DNA of 64,000 bases, from the NCBI GenBank assembly GCA_033557465.1, contig CM066043.1:109048278-109112277 (forward strand), written 5' to 3'. How positions within the stretch are numbered: position 1 is the stretch's first letter; each line of letters begins with the position of its first letter. The notes beneath the pieces are model-generated. The model was not told the origin of the DNA, searched no databases, and was given only the letters and a program-made list of their open reading frames with translations. Of this stretch, positions 11,403 to 21,030 are shown in pieces. The stretch is from Ichthyophis bannanicus (lineage: Eukaryota; Chordata; Amphibia; Gymnophiona; Ichthyophiidae). The translations under genes and the position numbers were made by a program.

Positions 11403-12119
11403 GGATATATTGCATTTTATGCTTGCCACAGTTTTATGGCGCTTGTTATTATGAGCGTTCAACTGGTCTGAGGTCGTGTGAAGGCGAGTTATCCATACAG
11501 AAGAGGCATATAAGCATGTCGCACTGCTATTTTCTGGGACATTTATTCAGTCTCGTTTGTAAATATTTTTACTTTTAAGAAAAGAGGTGGGCAAGATGCG
11601 ATATGTGATGTATTGCAGAAATGTGGGAGTGTTGGGTCACTGAGCCCTCCGTGTCTGTCTTGTCCTAGTGGGCTCACCTGTTATATAGCCCCCCTGGTGT
11701 TAGGTGGCTTTGGGAAATGTTCTCCGTTTCTTTTTAGGTTTGGGTGTTCTAGTGCGTTCGATCATATGATGGGGGCCTCTTCTCTTTTCTTTGGGCTATA
11801 GATGTAGCCATACTTTATAGGTGCTTAAGAAGTTGTTCTACAATGTTAAACTAAAGGTTACATGTTGATCTGTTTCTGTAACTTATGACTGATAATTTGG
11901 CGTTTTATTCAGTACGTTTTCTTTAAGATTAGGTACTTGAATGTTAATGGTATTAATAGTTGCTATGAAGAGGAATGTTCTATTCTGTATGGTAGGATAG
12001 GAATGTTGACATCTCATTGCTGTAAGAGAGACAAATGTAATGAAGTTATTGAAATTTGTTACACAGGCCCGATTTCAAAGGAATTTCTATTGCCCATTAT
12101 AAGAGTAAGGTAATGGCCA
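11403..12119 (+). other. L1 inter-ORF region and start of an ORF2 relic
   Basis: No intact gene. At 11924-11956 the bases read IRYLNVNGINS, the usual beginning of the L1 ORF2 endonuclease. Weak traces of the endonuclease (VRETN) follow before the B2 insertion at about 12120. The rest has no feature I can name. Confidence 0.5.
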
Positions 12120-12120
12120 T

Positions 12121-12256
12121 TTCCTTTTCGTCCCTCTAGTCCAGTCCCGGAACCATAGAGTTTAGAATCTCCTCCAGCAGCCTTGGAGACTGAATGACCT
12201 CATCGCTTTACTAACAGTGGTATAAGTAGGCAAGGACTGCCCCCTATCTCCAGTAC
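12121..12256 (+). repeat. left inverted terminal repeat of B2
   Basis: 12134-12256 is nearly the exact reverse complement of 17985-18108 (about 123 bp per arm). The outer TTCCTTTTCGTCCCTCTAG appears in reverse complement in the ICR at about 17608-17626. Confidence 0.9.
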
Positions 12257-13184
12257 TTCAGTCTCCAAGCAGCTGAGGAGATTCTGAGCCTGGGACTGGG
12301 CTCAGTACAAATAAGCAGAGCTAGGGGTTTATAGCTCCTATTGGGGGTTTTTATTATCATTTTTAATTTCAATATGTTTCTCTTCAGAGTTTAAAGCCTT
12401 TTTCTTTTCCTTTGGTTTGCAGGTTCAGTGTTGGCTCCATCCTGGGCCCCCCTTCCTCCCCCTCCCCCCCCCCCCCGTGCTAGTTTCCCCATTATTTCAA
12501 CGAGCAAAGGAGAGAAGTTGAAGTGTTCGCCTCCCTGCTCCCGAACCCGATAATAGGGGTGAGGAGCAGGTAGCAGTCTTGCTCGCAGGGGATCCCGAGT
12601 ACAGAAGCGGGCAGTGAGCAGCGTCGGAGCCGAAGCCGCGGCAGGCTGAGCTCCGCCGGTGTGCCGCTCGGCAGCAGGACAAGCACCGTGAGTGATAGCG
12701 CCGCTTTTCTGAGTGCGGGTTTCTTTGTTTTTCGTTCTTTTCATTTCTTTTATTTCCTTTTGTTTTGTTTTCGTGCAGTGAGCGTTGGAGTTCTTGAGGG
12801 GGTGCTTGTTCTAGCCGCGTGTGCGAGTGCGGGAAAAAGGCCGGTGGCCATTTTAGCAGCCACGGTTCCTTTTGGCCCCCTCTTGTGCGGCTGATTTTGC
12901 AGCGTTAGGGGCTTCGTTTTGGCACAGCCCTATTACCTCCTGTCTGGGCACCTCTGTGGGGTGGCATAAAATAAAATTAAAAAAAAAAAAAGACAAAAAC
13001 ATCAACGGGCGTAAGGCAGCGTATAGAAGAGGGGCTGCAGCCCAGATTGGGGGCAAAAGCAGAGGCTGTAGGGTTTCACCTGACGTGGCTACAAGTGGTC
13101 AGTTCAGGGGGTGCTTCCCGCCTCTGTAGGAGGTAGAACACAGGCACAAAGCAAGTTGGGGGGTTTGCTTCTTCGGGCTCGGCT
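12257..13184 (+). promoter_or_regulatory. leader of B2, presumed promoter region
   Basis: Untranslated region between the left repeat and gag. It holds a C-run at 12468-12476, a T-rich stretch (12720-12770) and an A-run (12980-12990). Three short stretches are open on either strand, but none has codon bias or recognisable similarity. I cannot place a TATA box or start site. Confidence 0.4.
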
Positions 13185-14627
13185 ATGCCTTCTAAGCCAC
13201 GGTGTTTGGTGTGTGGCTTGGGGCGCAGTTCTGTGCAGGACTCTGGCGTCTGTTCTGCTTGTACGCTGGTAGCAGAAGGGATGGATAAGGTGCCGGCGCA
13301 GCCGGTGGCAGATGCGGGGGGCTCGTTGCCTCCGGTCCTAGACCAGGAGGAGCCAGTGGCGGGTCCTTCCTCGGGAGAAGGTTCCTCGGTATCGTTAGGG
13401 CTGGAACAGGGGGCAGCTTCTCCAGGGATCCCGCCAAATTTCTTTACACTGCTTCAACAGGCGTTTGCCCTGCTGCAGCCCGCAATGCCGGTTCCGCCGC
13501 TGGGGTCCCAGGGGCAGAAGAGGTTAGGGCCCTTGGGCAGTCCAGCGGAGGGTGCTCCGGCGGCTAAGAAGTGTAAGAAGGCCGGCGTTGAGGGTGTGGC
13601 CTCGCTTATCGGCAAGGACCCCGCAGAGTTGGACGAAGAAATGGAGGTCATTTCGGATGAGGAGTTGGAAGAGGGGGAGTTGCCTAGTGCCGAGCAGCAG
13701 AGTCGGGTGGTCAGGGTGTTTCGTCGCGAGGAGCTCCCGGCTCTGATCACGGAGACTCTCAAGGCCCTCAACATGCCCGTGGGTGAGCCGGTGGCTGATG
13801 AGGTCTTGGAGGATCCGCTGTTGCAGGCGGTTCGGTTGTCCCAGAAAGTGTTTCCCCTACATCAGGTCTTTAGGAATATGATCCAGGAGGAATGGGACGT
13901 GCCGGAGGCGGCTCTCAAGGGTACCAGAGCCTTGGCTCGCCTTTATCCGCTGGCGGACCAGGATAGGGAGCTGTTTCGCTCCCCAAAGGTGGATGCGGCG
14001 GTATCGGCGGTCACGAAGAAAACTAAGATTCCGGTCAAGGGGGCCGCAGCGTTGAAGGATGTGCAAGACAGGAGGCTGGATTCTTTGCTGAAACAAGTTT
14101 TCGATGTGTGCGCCCTTTCCATGCAGGCTTCCTTAGCGGGGGCCTGGGTGGCTAGAGGCTGTTTGCGGTGGTCCCAAAGATTGCAGGGGGATCCGTTGGA
14201 GGGCCCGACGTACTTAGCGGATATCTATTATGATCTCATCCGCAGTTTGGCTAAGAGTATGGCCTCCGTAGTGGCGGATCGACGGTATCTCTGGTTGCGT
14301 AATTGGTCGGCTGATAGTTCCTCTAAGGCTCGTCTCAGTAAGCTGCCTTTTAGGGGTAAGCTCTTGTTTGGAGAGGATTTGGAGAAGTTGGTCAAGGATC
14401 TCGGGGAGTCCAAGGGCGGTTGGCTCCTGGAGGATAAGCCTAAGCAGGCTCGTGCTCCTGCGGGGTTCCGAGGGACCGCTAGGGAGTTTCGTAGATTTCG
14501 CTCCTCTCGGTTTGGCCCGTCTCAGCGGGGGAGATTCCCGGTTAGAGGTCAAGGGTTTCGGGGCTTCCGGGGAGCGGGAAGAGGGTTCGCTCCTTACCAG
14601 TCCTCTGGCCCTGAAAAGGTGCAATGA
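13185..14627 (+). CDS. DIRS gag-like protein (B2)
   Basis: An intact 480-residue ORF and the likely structural protein of this DIRS element. Near the N-terminus are two CxxC pairs (C7/C10 and C23/C26), a probable zinc ribbon that recurs at the same place in A, C and D copies. Residues about 30-130 are Pro/Gly/Ala-rich and probably disordered. An acidic cluster (DEEMEVISDEELEEGE, about 148-163) follows. Residues about 190-420 form the conserved domain, with VLEDPLLQAVRLSQK and WLRNWSADSSSKARLSKLPF. The C-terminus (about 425-475) is basic and rich in Arg, Gly and Phe, suited to nucleic-acid binding. The RT frame overlaps its 3' end. Starts at the first ATG. The function is by family position, not by a known fold. 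Confidence 0.82.
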   Translation: MPSKPRCLVCGLGRSSVQDSGVCSACTLVAEGMDKVPAQPVADAGGSLPPVLDQEEPVAGPSSGEGSSVSLGLEQGAASPGIPPNFFTLLQQAFALLQPAMPVPPLGSQGQKRLGPLGSPAEGAPAAKKCKKAGVEGVASLIGKDPAELDEEMEVISDEELEEGELPSAEQQSRVVRVFRREELPALITETLKALNMPVGEPVADEVLEDPLLQAVRLSQKVFPLHQVFRNMIQEEWDVPEAALKGTRALARLYPLADQDRELFRSPKVDAAVSAVTKKTKIPVKGAAALKDVQDRRLDSLLKQVFDVCALSMQASLAGAWVARGCLRWSQRLQGDPLEGPTYLADIYYDLIRSLAKSMASVVADRRYLWLRNWSADSSSKARLSKLPFRGKLLFGEDLEKLVKDLGESKGGWLLEDKPKQARAPAGFRGTAREFRRFRSSRFGPSQRGRFPVRGQGFRGFRGAGRGFAPYQSSGPEKVQ

Positions 14628-16527
14628 GATAAGGCGGACTCAGGTGGGAGTGGTTCCCGTGGGAGGTCGGTTGCGGGACTTTTACCCTGCCTGGGTCCAG
14701 ATTACGTCGGACCGGTGGGTCCTGGAGGTCATTCGCAAAGGGTACGCGTTGGAGCTCCACCGCCCTGTATTAGATTCCTTTGTCAGATCCCCTTGCGCAG
14801 CTCCGGCCAAGTTGCAGGCGGTCTCGGACACTCTGCAGCGGCTGATTCAGCTCGGGGCGGTGGTGCCAGTTCCAGCGGATTAGTGCAGGTTAGGTCGGTA
14901 CTCTATATATTTCGTCGTGCCAAAAAAGGAAGGCACGTTTCAGCCGATCTTAGATCTGAAGCACGTGAATCGGTGTCTCCGGGTGACCCATTTTCGGATG
15001 GAGACTCTGTGGTCCGTAATAGCGGCGGTCCAAGCGGGGGAATTTCTTACGTCCCTGGACCTGACGGAGGCGTATCTTCATATTCCCATTTGGCAGGAAC
15101 ATCAAAGATATCTCCGATTTGTGGTTCCTATGGGGCACTATCAGTTTCAGGCGTTGCCCTTCGGCCTGGCTACGGCCCCTCGGACTTTCACTAAGATCAT
15201 GGTGGTGGTGGCGGCAGCGCTCCGCAAGGAGGGAGTGCTGGTCCATCCATATTTGGACGATTGGCTGATTTGGGCAAAGTCCAGGGAGGAGAGTTTGGCT
15301 GCGACCGCCCGGGTGATGGAGATGTTAGAGACCCTGGGCTGGATCGTCAACTTTGCAAAGAGCAGTTTGGTTCCTTCGCAGTCCCTGGTCTTTCTGGGGG
15401 CCCGCTTCGACACGAATCAGGCGGCGGTGTTTCTGCCCACCCCTCGAGCACGGGGGCTGCGCGACCTGGTCAGGCGGTTTTTGTCGACCCCAGCGCTGAC
15501 GGCCTGGCAGTATCTTCAGTTGTTGGGCACAATGGCAGCTACGATCGAGGTGGTGCCGTGGGCCCAAGCTCACATGTGGCCTTTGCAGAGTGTGCTGCTT
15601 CGCCTGTGGTCGCATCAGCGGGATGCGTTGTCTCAGCGCTTGGTGTGTCCTCAGGGGGTGCGTCAAGAGCTTCGGTGGTGGTTGCGACAGGAGAGTTTGG
15701 AAGCCGGCATGCCTCTCGAGTCCCCCTCCTGGAGATTGCTGACTACGGATGCAAGTCTCTTGGGGTGGGGGCGCATTTTGAGGGCAGGTTTGCCCAGGGG
15801 GCTTGGTCTCCAGAGGAGTCTGTTTGGTCCATCAACAGGTTTAAGATGAGAGCGGTGTTCTTGGCACTGCAGAAGTTTCAGGACAGTTTCCGTCAGCAGG
15901 CGGTTTGGGTTCTGTCCGACAATGCAACAATGGTGGCTTACATCAATCAACAGGGCGGCACGGGCAGTGCGGCTCTAGAAGCCGAGGCGAGTCCGCTATT
16001 AGGGTGGGTCGAACGACACCTAGGGGCTCTCTCGGCTCAGCATGTGGCCGGCGTGGACAATGTCGAAGCGGATTTCCTAAGCCGTCGCAGGGTGGACCCG
16101 GGGAAGTGGAGTCTGCACCCAGACGTTTTTGCGCTGTTGATGCGACGTTGGGGGATTCCGCTGATGGATCTCATGGCGACCTTCGAGTTGGCACAGGTGC
16201 CGCGGATTTTCAGCAGGCGCCGAGAACGGATGTCAGAGGGGCTCGATGCGTTGATGCAGAGGTGGCCGGACGCCGGCCTTCTCTGTGTTCCCACCTTGGG
16301 CTCTCATAGGCCGGGTGGTGCAGCGCATAGAGAAGCATCACGGCCTGGTGGTGTTGGTGGCTCCCGATTGGCCCCGATGGCCTTGGTATACGGACTTAGT
16401 GCGGTTGCTGGCCGATAGTCCGTTGCGGTTGCCTCAGCGGGAGGATCTCTTAAGGCAGGGGCCGTTACGCATGCCCCAGGTGAATTGGTTCTCGCTTACG
16501 GCTTGGCTCTTGAAAGGGCTAGGATGA
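14368..16527 (+). pseudogene. DIRS reverse transcriptase-RNase H (B2), one stop and two frameshifts
   Basis: Converts element RNA to DNA. The frame overlaps the end of gag. The N-terminal part shows DFYPAWVQITSDRWVL. A TAG at 14881-14883 stands where B3 has CAA (Gln). After it come YFVVPKKEGTFQPILDL, LPFGLATAPRTFTK and the catalytic HPYLDDWL (15244-15267). The frame shifts in a G-run near 15765, just after TTDASLLGWG. RNase H continues in the second frame with MRAVFLALQKF, SDNATMVAYINQQGG and VEADFLSRR. A second shift near 16285 restores the first frame for the terminal APDWPRWPWYTDL segment. The ORF ends at 16527, overlapping the YR start by ATGA. All catalytic residues are visible, but this copy cannot express the full protein. 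Confidence 0.85.
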
Positions 16528-17564
16528 CGGCCAAAGGGTATTCGGCTACAGTTATTTCTACCTTGCTCAAAGTGCGCAGGCGCTCCACCTCATTGGCGTA
16601 CATTCGAGTTTGGCGTATTTTTGAGGCCTGGTGTGCGGAGCGCGAGGTTCAGCCTTTGGGGGCTTCAGTGGCCCAGATCCTTTCATTCTTGCAGGATGGT
16701 GTAGACAAAGGTTTGGCGGCTAGTTCCTTGCGGGTGCAGTTAGCGGCCATTTCCTGTTACCGCGGAAAGATTCGTGGTCCGTCGTTGGGGTCTCACGGCG
16801 ACATCCGGCAGTTTCTGCGGGCGGTGTTGCTCATGCATCCGCCGGTGCGTAGTGCTGTGCCGACCTGGTATCTGAATCTGGTATTGGAGGCCTTGCTTAA
16901 AGCGCCGTTTGAGCCTTTGGACAAGGCCTCTCTGAAAGACCTAACTTTGAAGACGGTTTTTCTGGTGGCGATTTGTTCCGCGCGGCGCATTTCAGAGTTA
17001 CAAGCCTTGTCTTGTAGAGAACCTTATCTGTCCTCCTTCCATCACAAAGTTGTGCTGCGTACGGTGCCAGCTTTTCTGCCTAAGGTCATTTCGCCTTTTC
17101 ATGTTAACCAAGTGGTGTCGCTTCCAGTGTTTTCTGGCCAGCAGTCAGGCGAGTCAGGAAGGCGGTTGCACCTCTTAGATGTGCGTAGGGTGCTGCGTAA
17201 GTACCTTCGTAGGACAGCGGACTTTCGGAGGTCCGATCGACTGTTTGTGGCTTTACGGGGGCCGCGTAAAGGGGAGGCGGCGGCGAAAGCATCCATTTCG
17301 CGTTGGTTGAAGGCAGCTATTGCTTCGGCGTACATTTTGAAGGGAAGAGTAGTGCCGGAAGGTCTCCGAGCGCATTTGACTAGGGCGCAGGCAGCGTCTT
17401 GGGCAGAGTTCATTTTAGTTCCGGTTGGGGACATTTGTAGGGCGGCGACCTGGTCGTCCTTGCACTCCTTTGCCAAGCATTATAAGCGCGATGTGCAAGC
17501 GGCGGAGGATGGTTGTTTTGGCTTGGCGGTTCTTCAGGCTGGGCTCGCTGGTCCCTCCCGTTGA
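16524..17564 (+). CDS. DIRS tyrosine recombinase (B2), intact
   Basis: 346 residues, the integrase that inserts the circular element DNA. The start is the ATG at 16524, which overlaps the upstream stop as ATGA; a longer frame upstream has no nearer ATG. Residues 1-100 form the N-terminal helical, core-binding domain. In the catalytic domain, SARRISEL holds the first Arg (R154/R155), AHLTRA the His-x-x-Arg pair (H284, R287) and AKHYKRD the nucleophile Tyr320. ATWSSLHSFAKHY is typical of the DIRS/Crypton-like YR C-terminus. It is the only complete catalytic ORF in the window. The expected family length is about 330-380, so it looks full length. Whether it folds actively cannot be told from sequence alone. 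Confidence 0.85.
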   Translation: MTAKGYSATVISTLLKVRRRSTSLAYIRVWRIFEAWCAEREVQPLGASVAQILSFLQDGVDKGLAASSLRVQLAAISCYRGKIRGPSLGSHGDIRQFLRAVLLMHPPVRSAVPTWYLNLVLEALLKAPFEPLDKASLKDLTLKTVFLVAICSARRISELQALSCREPYLSSFHHKVVLRTVPAFLPKVISPFHVNQVVSLPVFSGQQSGESGRRLHLLDVRRVLRKYLRRTADFRRSDRLFVALRGPRKGEAAAKASISRWLKAAIASAYILKGRVVPEGLRAHLTRAQAASWAEFILVPVGDICRAATWSSLHSFAKHYKRDVQAAEDGCFGLAVLQAGLAGPSR

Positions 17565-17587
17565 GGTTTACTGCTCTGTTACATCCT

Positions 17588-17675
17588 CTATGGTTCCGGG
17601 ACTGGACTAGAGGGACGAAAAGGAAAAGTAAATTAGACTTACCTGCTAATTGTTGTTCCTTAAGGAACTCTAGGT
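17588..17675 (+). repeat. internal complementary region of B2
   Basis: The first half is the reverse complement of the B2 left end and the second half that of the right end, joined through an A-run (AAAA) that corresponds to the T core at the insertion site. It contains the perfect 14-bp palindrome GTTCCTTAAGGAAC (17655-17668), which also occurs at 18108-18121 in the right end. In DIRS biology this region templates circle closure. Confidence 0.85.
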
Positions 17676-18151
17676 CAGTCCCGGAGCCCTCCCTGGGGTT
17701 ATCAGCTCGTTAGCCTGAAGTTGGGCGATCTCTTTTTGCTGCTGTTAAAAAAAAAAAAAAAAAAAAGTAGAGGAAATGAGCATAGGAAGACACAAGCCAA
17801 ACAAATTCGGCATAAGAAGCAGAAGAAAGAGGTAGCAATGGAGAGGGTTCTCGAAGGGCGTAGAGTGGAGCCATAGGGGGAACCCTTTTGCTAACACGGG
17901 AAATGTATCCTGTTCCTCATTCTGTTTATTTGATGATTCGTTATCTACTTATTTGTTGCTCTGCTCAGTTTGCTTTGTCAATAGGTACTGGAGATAGGGG
18001 GCAGTCCTTGCCTACTTTATACCACTGTTAGTAAAGCGATGATGTCATTCAGTCTCCAAGGCTGCTGGAGGAGATTCTAAACTCTATGGTTCCGGGACTG
18101 GACTAGAGTTCCTTAAGGAACAACAATTAGCAGGTAAGTCTAATTTACTTT
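17676..18151 (+). repeat. 3' UTR and right inverted terminal repeat of B2
   Basis: The inverted repeat arm is 17985-18108. An A-run lies at 17747-17766. The last bases hold the palindrome GTTCCTTAAGGAAC and a consensus splice donor, CAG|GTAAGT, at 18131-18139. The element ends at about 18148. Confidence 0.85.
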
Positions 18152-19189
18152 TCAGGATGGAAAGAGGTTTCCCCCCCAGCTTTTTAATTCTTTGTCTTGA
18201 TTTTCCCTATCTTCCAAGGGTATTGTTCATTGAGTTTATTATCCATGTGGTTCACAGCTAGGTTCCTGCTATAATCACGTTCACCCTCTGACTTGACTTA
18301 AGCTCTAATTATACACAGTAGCGTGGTCGTTGGTCTGTTTCTTGGTGGGTTCGTCTTGAAGATATAACTAAGTTTATCACTCCTAAAGTGAATTGTATAA
18401 TAGGAATACTACCAGTGTTCCTTCAATCAAAGCATGTTGTTAATACTGATAGAACTTTAGTTCAGCTTTCATAGAAAAACAGCCTAGACTTGCTCGCTGG
18501 AAGCTTGGGTTTTAATAGGAGGAAGGGGGGAGGGGTTTCCCTGATTGGCCTATACTATGGCTTTTGCCAAAGCAAGGTTCACGATGGGTGGAGGGGGCCG
18601 TAGGCATACATTCAATATGCAGATGAGAATAAGTGTTAATCTCATCAAGGAGATGCCAACAATTTGGGATAAGTGGTGTAGGACTGACCTAACATTCAGT
18701 TGCACTGGGCTTAAACATAGAATTGTATTGGGTGGTGCTGGGACTCAGGGCCATTCTCTCCTGATTTGGGGTTGTTTTTCAATCAGCAATTTGGCATCTC
18801 ACCCTTATAAAGGGGACTGTCAGTCTGAATTAGCTCCATGTTGGGAGTGGCCCTTTCCTGTTATTCCTAACTGGGAACATACTACCGAGATTGGTATATA
18901 TGCATGGTGGCACATTTGTGCCTGTGTTCTCTGCAGTAGAGTATTGGCTCTTATATAGCCCTTGCAGGCCTTGTAGGCTTGCAGAAGTATTAGGATTTCT
19001 TCTTTTTTTCATTTGGCTCCTGATGGTTGTAGGATAATGGGAGGGACAGGGTGGGGTGGGCTGTGTTTAGTCTTTGAGTATCTTGTGTTACAGAGAAGAA
19101 TTGTGTATTTTAATTTGTTGTAATCTGTTTTTTTTCTTTCTCTTTTGTTTGTATTTGTTGGAAAATATAAATAAATTAAAAAGAAAAAG
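18152..19189 (+). other. L1 3' region
   Basis: Sequence after B2 up to the A-rich L1 tail (about 19165-19189). A 137-codon open stretch (18545-18958) has no similarity I recognise and no codon bias. I treat the block as decayed ORF2/3' UTR because of its position between the B2 insertion and the L1 target-site duplication. Confidence 0.5.
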
Positions 19190-19204
19190 AAAAAACAAGC
19201 TTAG

Positions 19205-19800
19205 AAAAGTAAGGTGAACACCAAAAAATTAAAGGACAGTAAAGGAGGGTAAAAAAAAACAGACGAAGGGGTAGATAAGCTGAACCCTGGAAGCGAGAAT
19301 AAGAATTCAGTGTGAGATTGAAAGATAAGAGTTGGGACAAGATACAGGAGTGGGAAGATCTTGAGCATTGTAGAATAAATATGTTTTGAGAGATGCTTTG
19401 AATTTGGAAAGGAAAATTCAGGCGGAATTCTATTGGAAGAGAATTCCACAAAAAGGGACCCAGAAAGAAAAATGCTGCAATGCGGGTGCATTCCAGTCAG
19501 GCTTGTGAGGGGGGGGGAAGGGAGATGTAAATGAATCGCATTGTGGACCTAAGAATCAGGGTGGGGGGTGCAAAAGGAATGATGGAGAACCGGTGGAGTT
19601 TTGTGAACGATGGTGAGAAGTTTATACTTAGAGCAGTGAGATAGTGGGAGCCAATGGGATTTGATGAGAAGGGGGAGGGGGTGACATGATCGTATCTGGA
19701 GGCATGAAGCAGGAAATGAAGGATGGTGCTCTGTACAGATTGCAGGCGATTGGTTTGATAATGAGGAATTCCTAAGTAGATCATGTTACAGTAATCAAGT
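19205..19800 (-). mobile_element. antisense L2 LINE, coding piece (partner 10099-10181)
   Basis: Minus-strand reading gives LGIPHYQTNRLQSVQ, SRYDHVTP and MWNSLPIEFRLNF, the C-terminal region of an L2-group reverse transcriptase with stops. It is 5' truncated at about 19800, where D1 resumes. Split from its tail by the L1. Confidence 0.72.
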
Positions 19801-20620
19801 TCCTGGAAAAAGCTGTTTCTCTTAGCTCCCTGAAAGTTCAGGTGGCAGCTTTGGCCTGTATCAGAGATCTGGTGGCAGTAAAGTCTCTAGCCTTGCTCCC
19901 AGATGTTTTGTGTTTTTCTCCAGGGGGTTTGGCGTCTGCATCCTCACCTCCAGTCAGTTGTCACTTCCTGGAATTTTTGTCTAGTGCTCAGGGCCCTGAT
20001 GATGGAGACCTTTGAGCCTTTGAAATATGCTGCTCTGAAGGACTTCATGCTCAAGATTGCTTTCTTTTCGCGATTCTTTCAGCAAGGTGGATTTCTGAGC
20101 TGCAGGCTGTGTCTTGCTGGGATCCTTATCTGTCTTGTTCGGAGGAGGCCATTTCCATTCGGTCTGTGCCTGCCTTTTTACCCAAGGTGGTTTCTCCCTT
20201 TCAGGTGATCAGATGGTTTGCTTGCCCCCCTCCTGTAAGGAGCAGTGTCGAGGGAAAGATAAGGATCTTCGCCTTGTGGATATCTGGAGAGTGTTTCTTC
20301 AGTACTTGGAATTTAAAAATTCCTTTTGGAAATCGGATCCTGTTTTTTTTGTGCTGTTTGCTGGCCTGTGCAAGGGTGGTGCAGCAGCCAAGGCTACATT
20401 GGGGTGCTGGATCAAAGAGGCTATGGCCTCTATCTGCTGCAGAACAGGTCTGTTCTGGAGGGTTTGCATGCCCATTCTACCCGAGCACAAGTGTCCTCGT
20501 GGGTAGCCGCTTTCAGACACTTGTCGGGTGGCAACATGAGCATCACTTTCCACTTTTTTGTCAAGCATTACTGCTTGGATGTCCATGCTCGGGTGGACAC
20601 GGTCTTTGGCTCCAAGGTTT
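19801..20620 (+). pseudogene. D1 tyrosine recombinase, remainder
   Basis: Continues the YR begun at 9936. It reads MMETFEPLKYAALKDFMLKI, aligning with the B2 YR before its first catalytic Arg; the Arg region (SARRISEL in B2) is decayed to QQGGFLSC in shifted frames. AFLPKVVSPFQV lies near 20180 and SSITA/VKHYCLDVHAR near 20560-20590 with the tyrosine still readable. Several frameshifts and stops make it non-functional. Confidence 0.7.
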
Positions 20621-20654
20621 TACAAACTGCTGTGTCATCTTCCCGCCCAGTGGA

Positions 20655-21030
20655 GGTATGTCTGGACTGTCCTAGTAGGACAATATGGAAGGTGGCATTT
20701 TACTTACCAGATGATGGCCCTTTCTTTGAGTCATGCTAGACTAATCCAGGAGCTGCCCCTGAACTGTTTGGTCTGTTATGTTGCGGCAGTACCTTCTTGG
20801 TCCGCTGTGATCTACATGCTTGGCTGTGCAGGTCCATATCTTGACAGCCTTCTGTTCACTCTCTCCTGTATATAGTTTCTCTGTTTGGTCATTGTTGCTC
20901 TCGTTGAGGTTGTGTAAGGTTTGCTATACTTTCTCATATGCTTTAGGATGAATACGGAGTTGTCCTCTAGTGGCTCATGCTGATAGAGGCATGAGAATGT
21001 CGTCATTGAAACCAGCAATCAGCAAAATCA
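20655..21030 (+). repeat. ICR and right repeat of D1, incomplete
   Basis: GTCTGGACTGTCCTAGTAGGA (about 20660-20681) is the reverse complement of the left terminus seen in D2 (about 39510) and D3 (about 60660), so it is the left half of the ICR. The right repeat (about 20930-21015) is the inverse of about 7876-7945. The expected extreme right terminus is missing; the Penelope-like element abuts here. Confidence 0.65.

Larger units (their letters stand above)
12120..18151 (+). mobile_element. DIRS-like YR retrotransposon copy B2, best preserved
   Basis: About 6.0 kb, nested in the L1. Order: left inverted repeat, leader, gag (480 codons, open), RT-RNase H (one stop, two frameshifts), YR (346 codons, open), ICR, right inverted repeat. 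T-runs flank both ends (TTT at 12120-12122 and TTTT at 18149-18152), consistent with recombination at a short T core and no target-site duplication. The interior is GC-richer than its surroundings, consistent with a younger insertion. Confidence 0.9.
10182..19189 (+). mobile_element. L1 LINE, internally deleted and split by DIRS B2
   Basis: Bounded by 15-base direct repeats, AAAAAACAAGTTTAG at 10167-10181 and AAAAAACAAGCTTAG at 19190-19204 (one mismatch), and ending in an A-rich tail, the hallmarks of L1 target-primed insertion. It holds a 5' UTR, ORF1 (10554), an ORF2 start relic (about 11926) and a 3' region (18152-19189). DIRS B2 is nested at 12120-18151. Most of ORF2 is missing, so the copy is not autonomous. 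Confidence 0.78.
7856..21030 (+). mobile_element. DIRS-like retrotransposon copy D1, highly degraded and split
   Basis: An old DIRS copy present in two pieces, 7856-10098 and about 19800-21030, separated by 9.7 kb of later insertions. The left piece has terminal and leader sequence shared with D2, then RT, RNase H and the start of a YR. The right piece carries the rest of the YR, the ICR and part of the right repeat. The leader at about 7876-7940 is the inverse of about 20960-21015, which shows that both pieces belong to one element. The gag ORF is absent, and the outermost left and right ends appear truncated. Confidence 0.75.

Noticed and set aside
12391..12744. A 117-codon minus-strand open stretch upstream of B2 gag
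   Set aside because: GC-rich leader sequence with C- and G-runs; no similarity and not kept in B3.
15261..15770. The first part of a 385-codon open stretch in B2
   Set aside because: Over this part the RT frame is the one with motifs; this frame becomes real only after the frameshift near 15765, where RNase H begins.
16285..16527. A separate small gene between RNase H and recombinase, or a methyltransferase domain
   Set aside because: It is the C-terminal end of the RT-RNase H ORF after a frameshift, present in A1 and C2 in the same place. I see no methyltransferase motif in it.
18545..18958. Possible host exon or gene of 137 codons
   Set aside because: No splice signals that fit and no similarity; it sits between the B2 insertion and the L1 target duplication, so it belongs to the L1 3' region.
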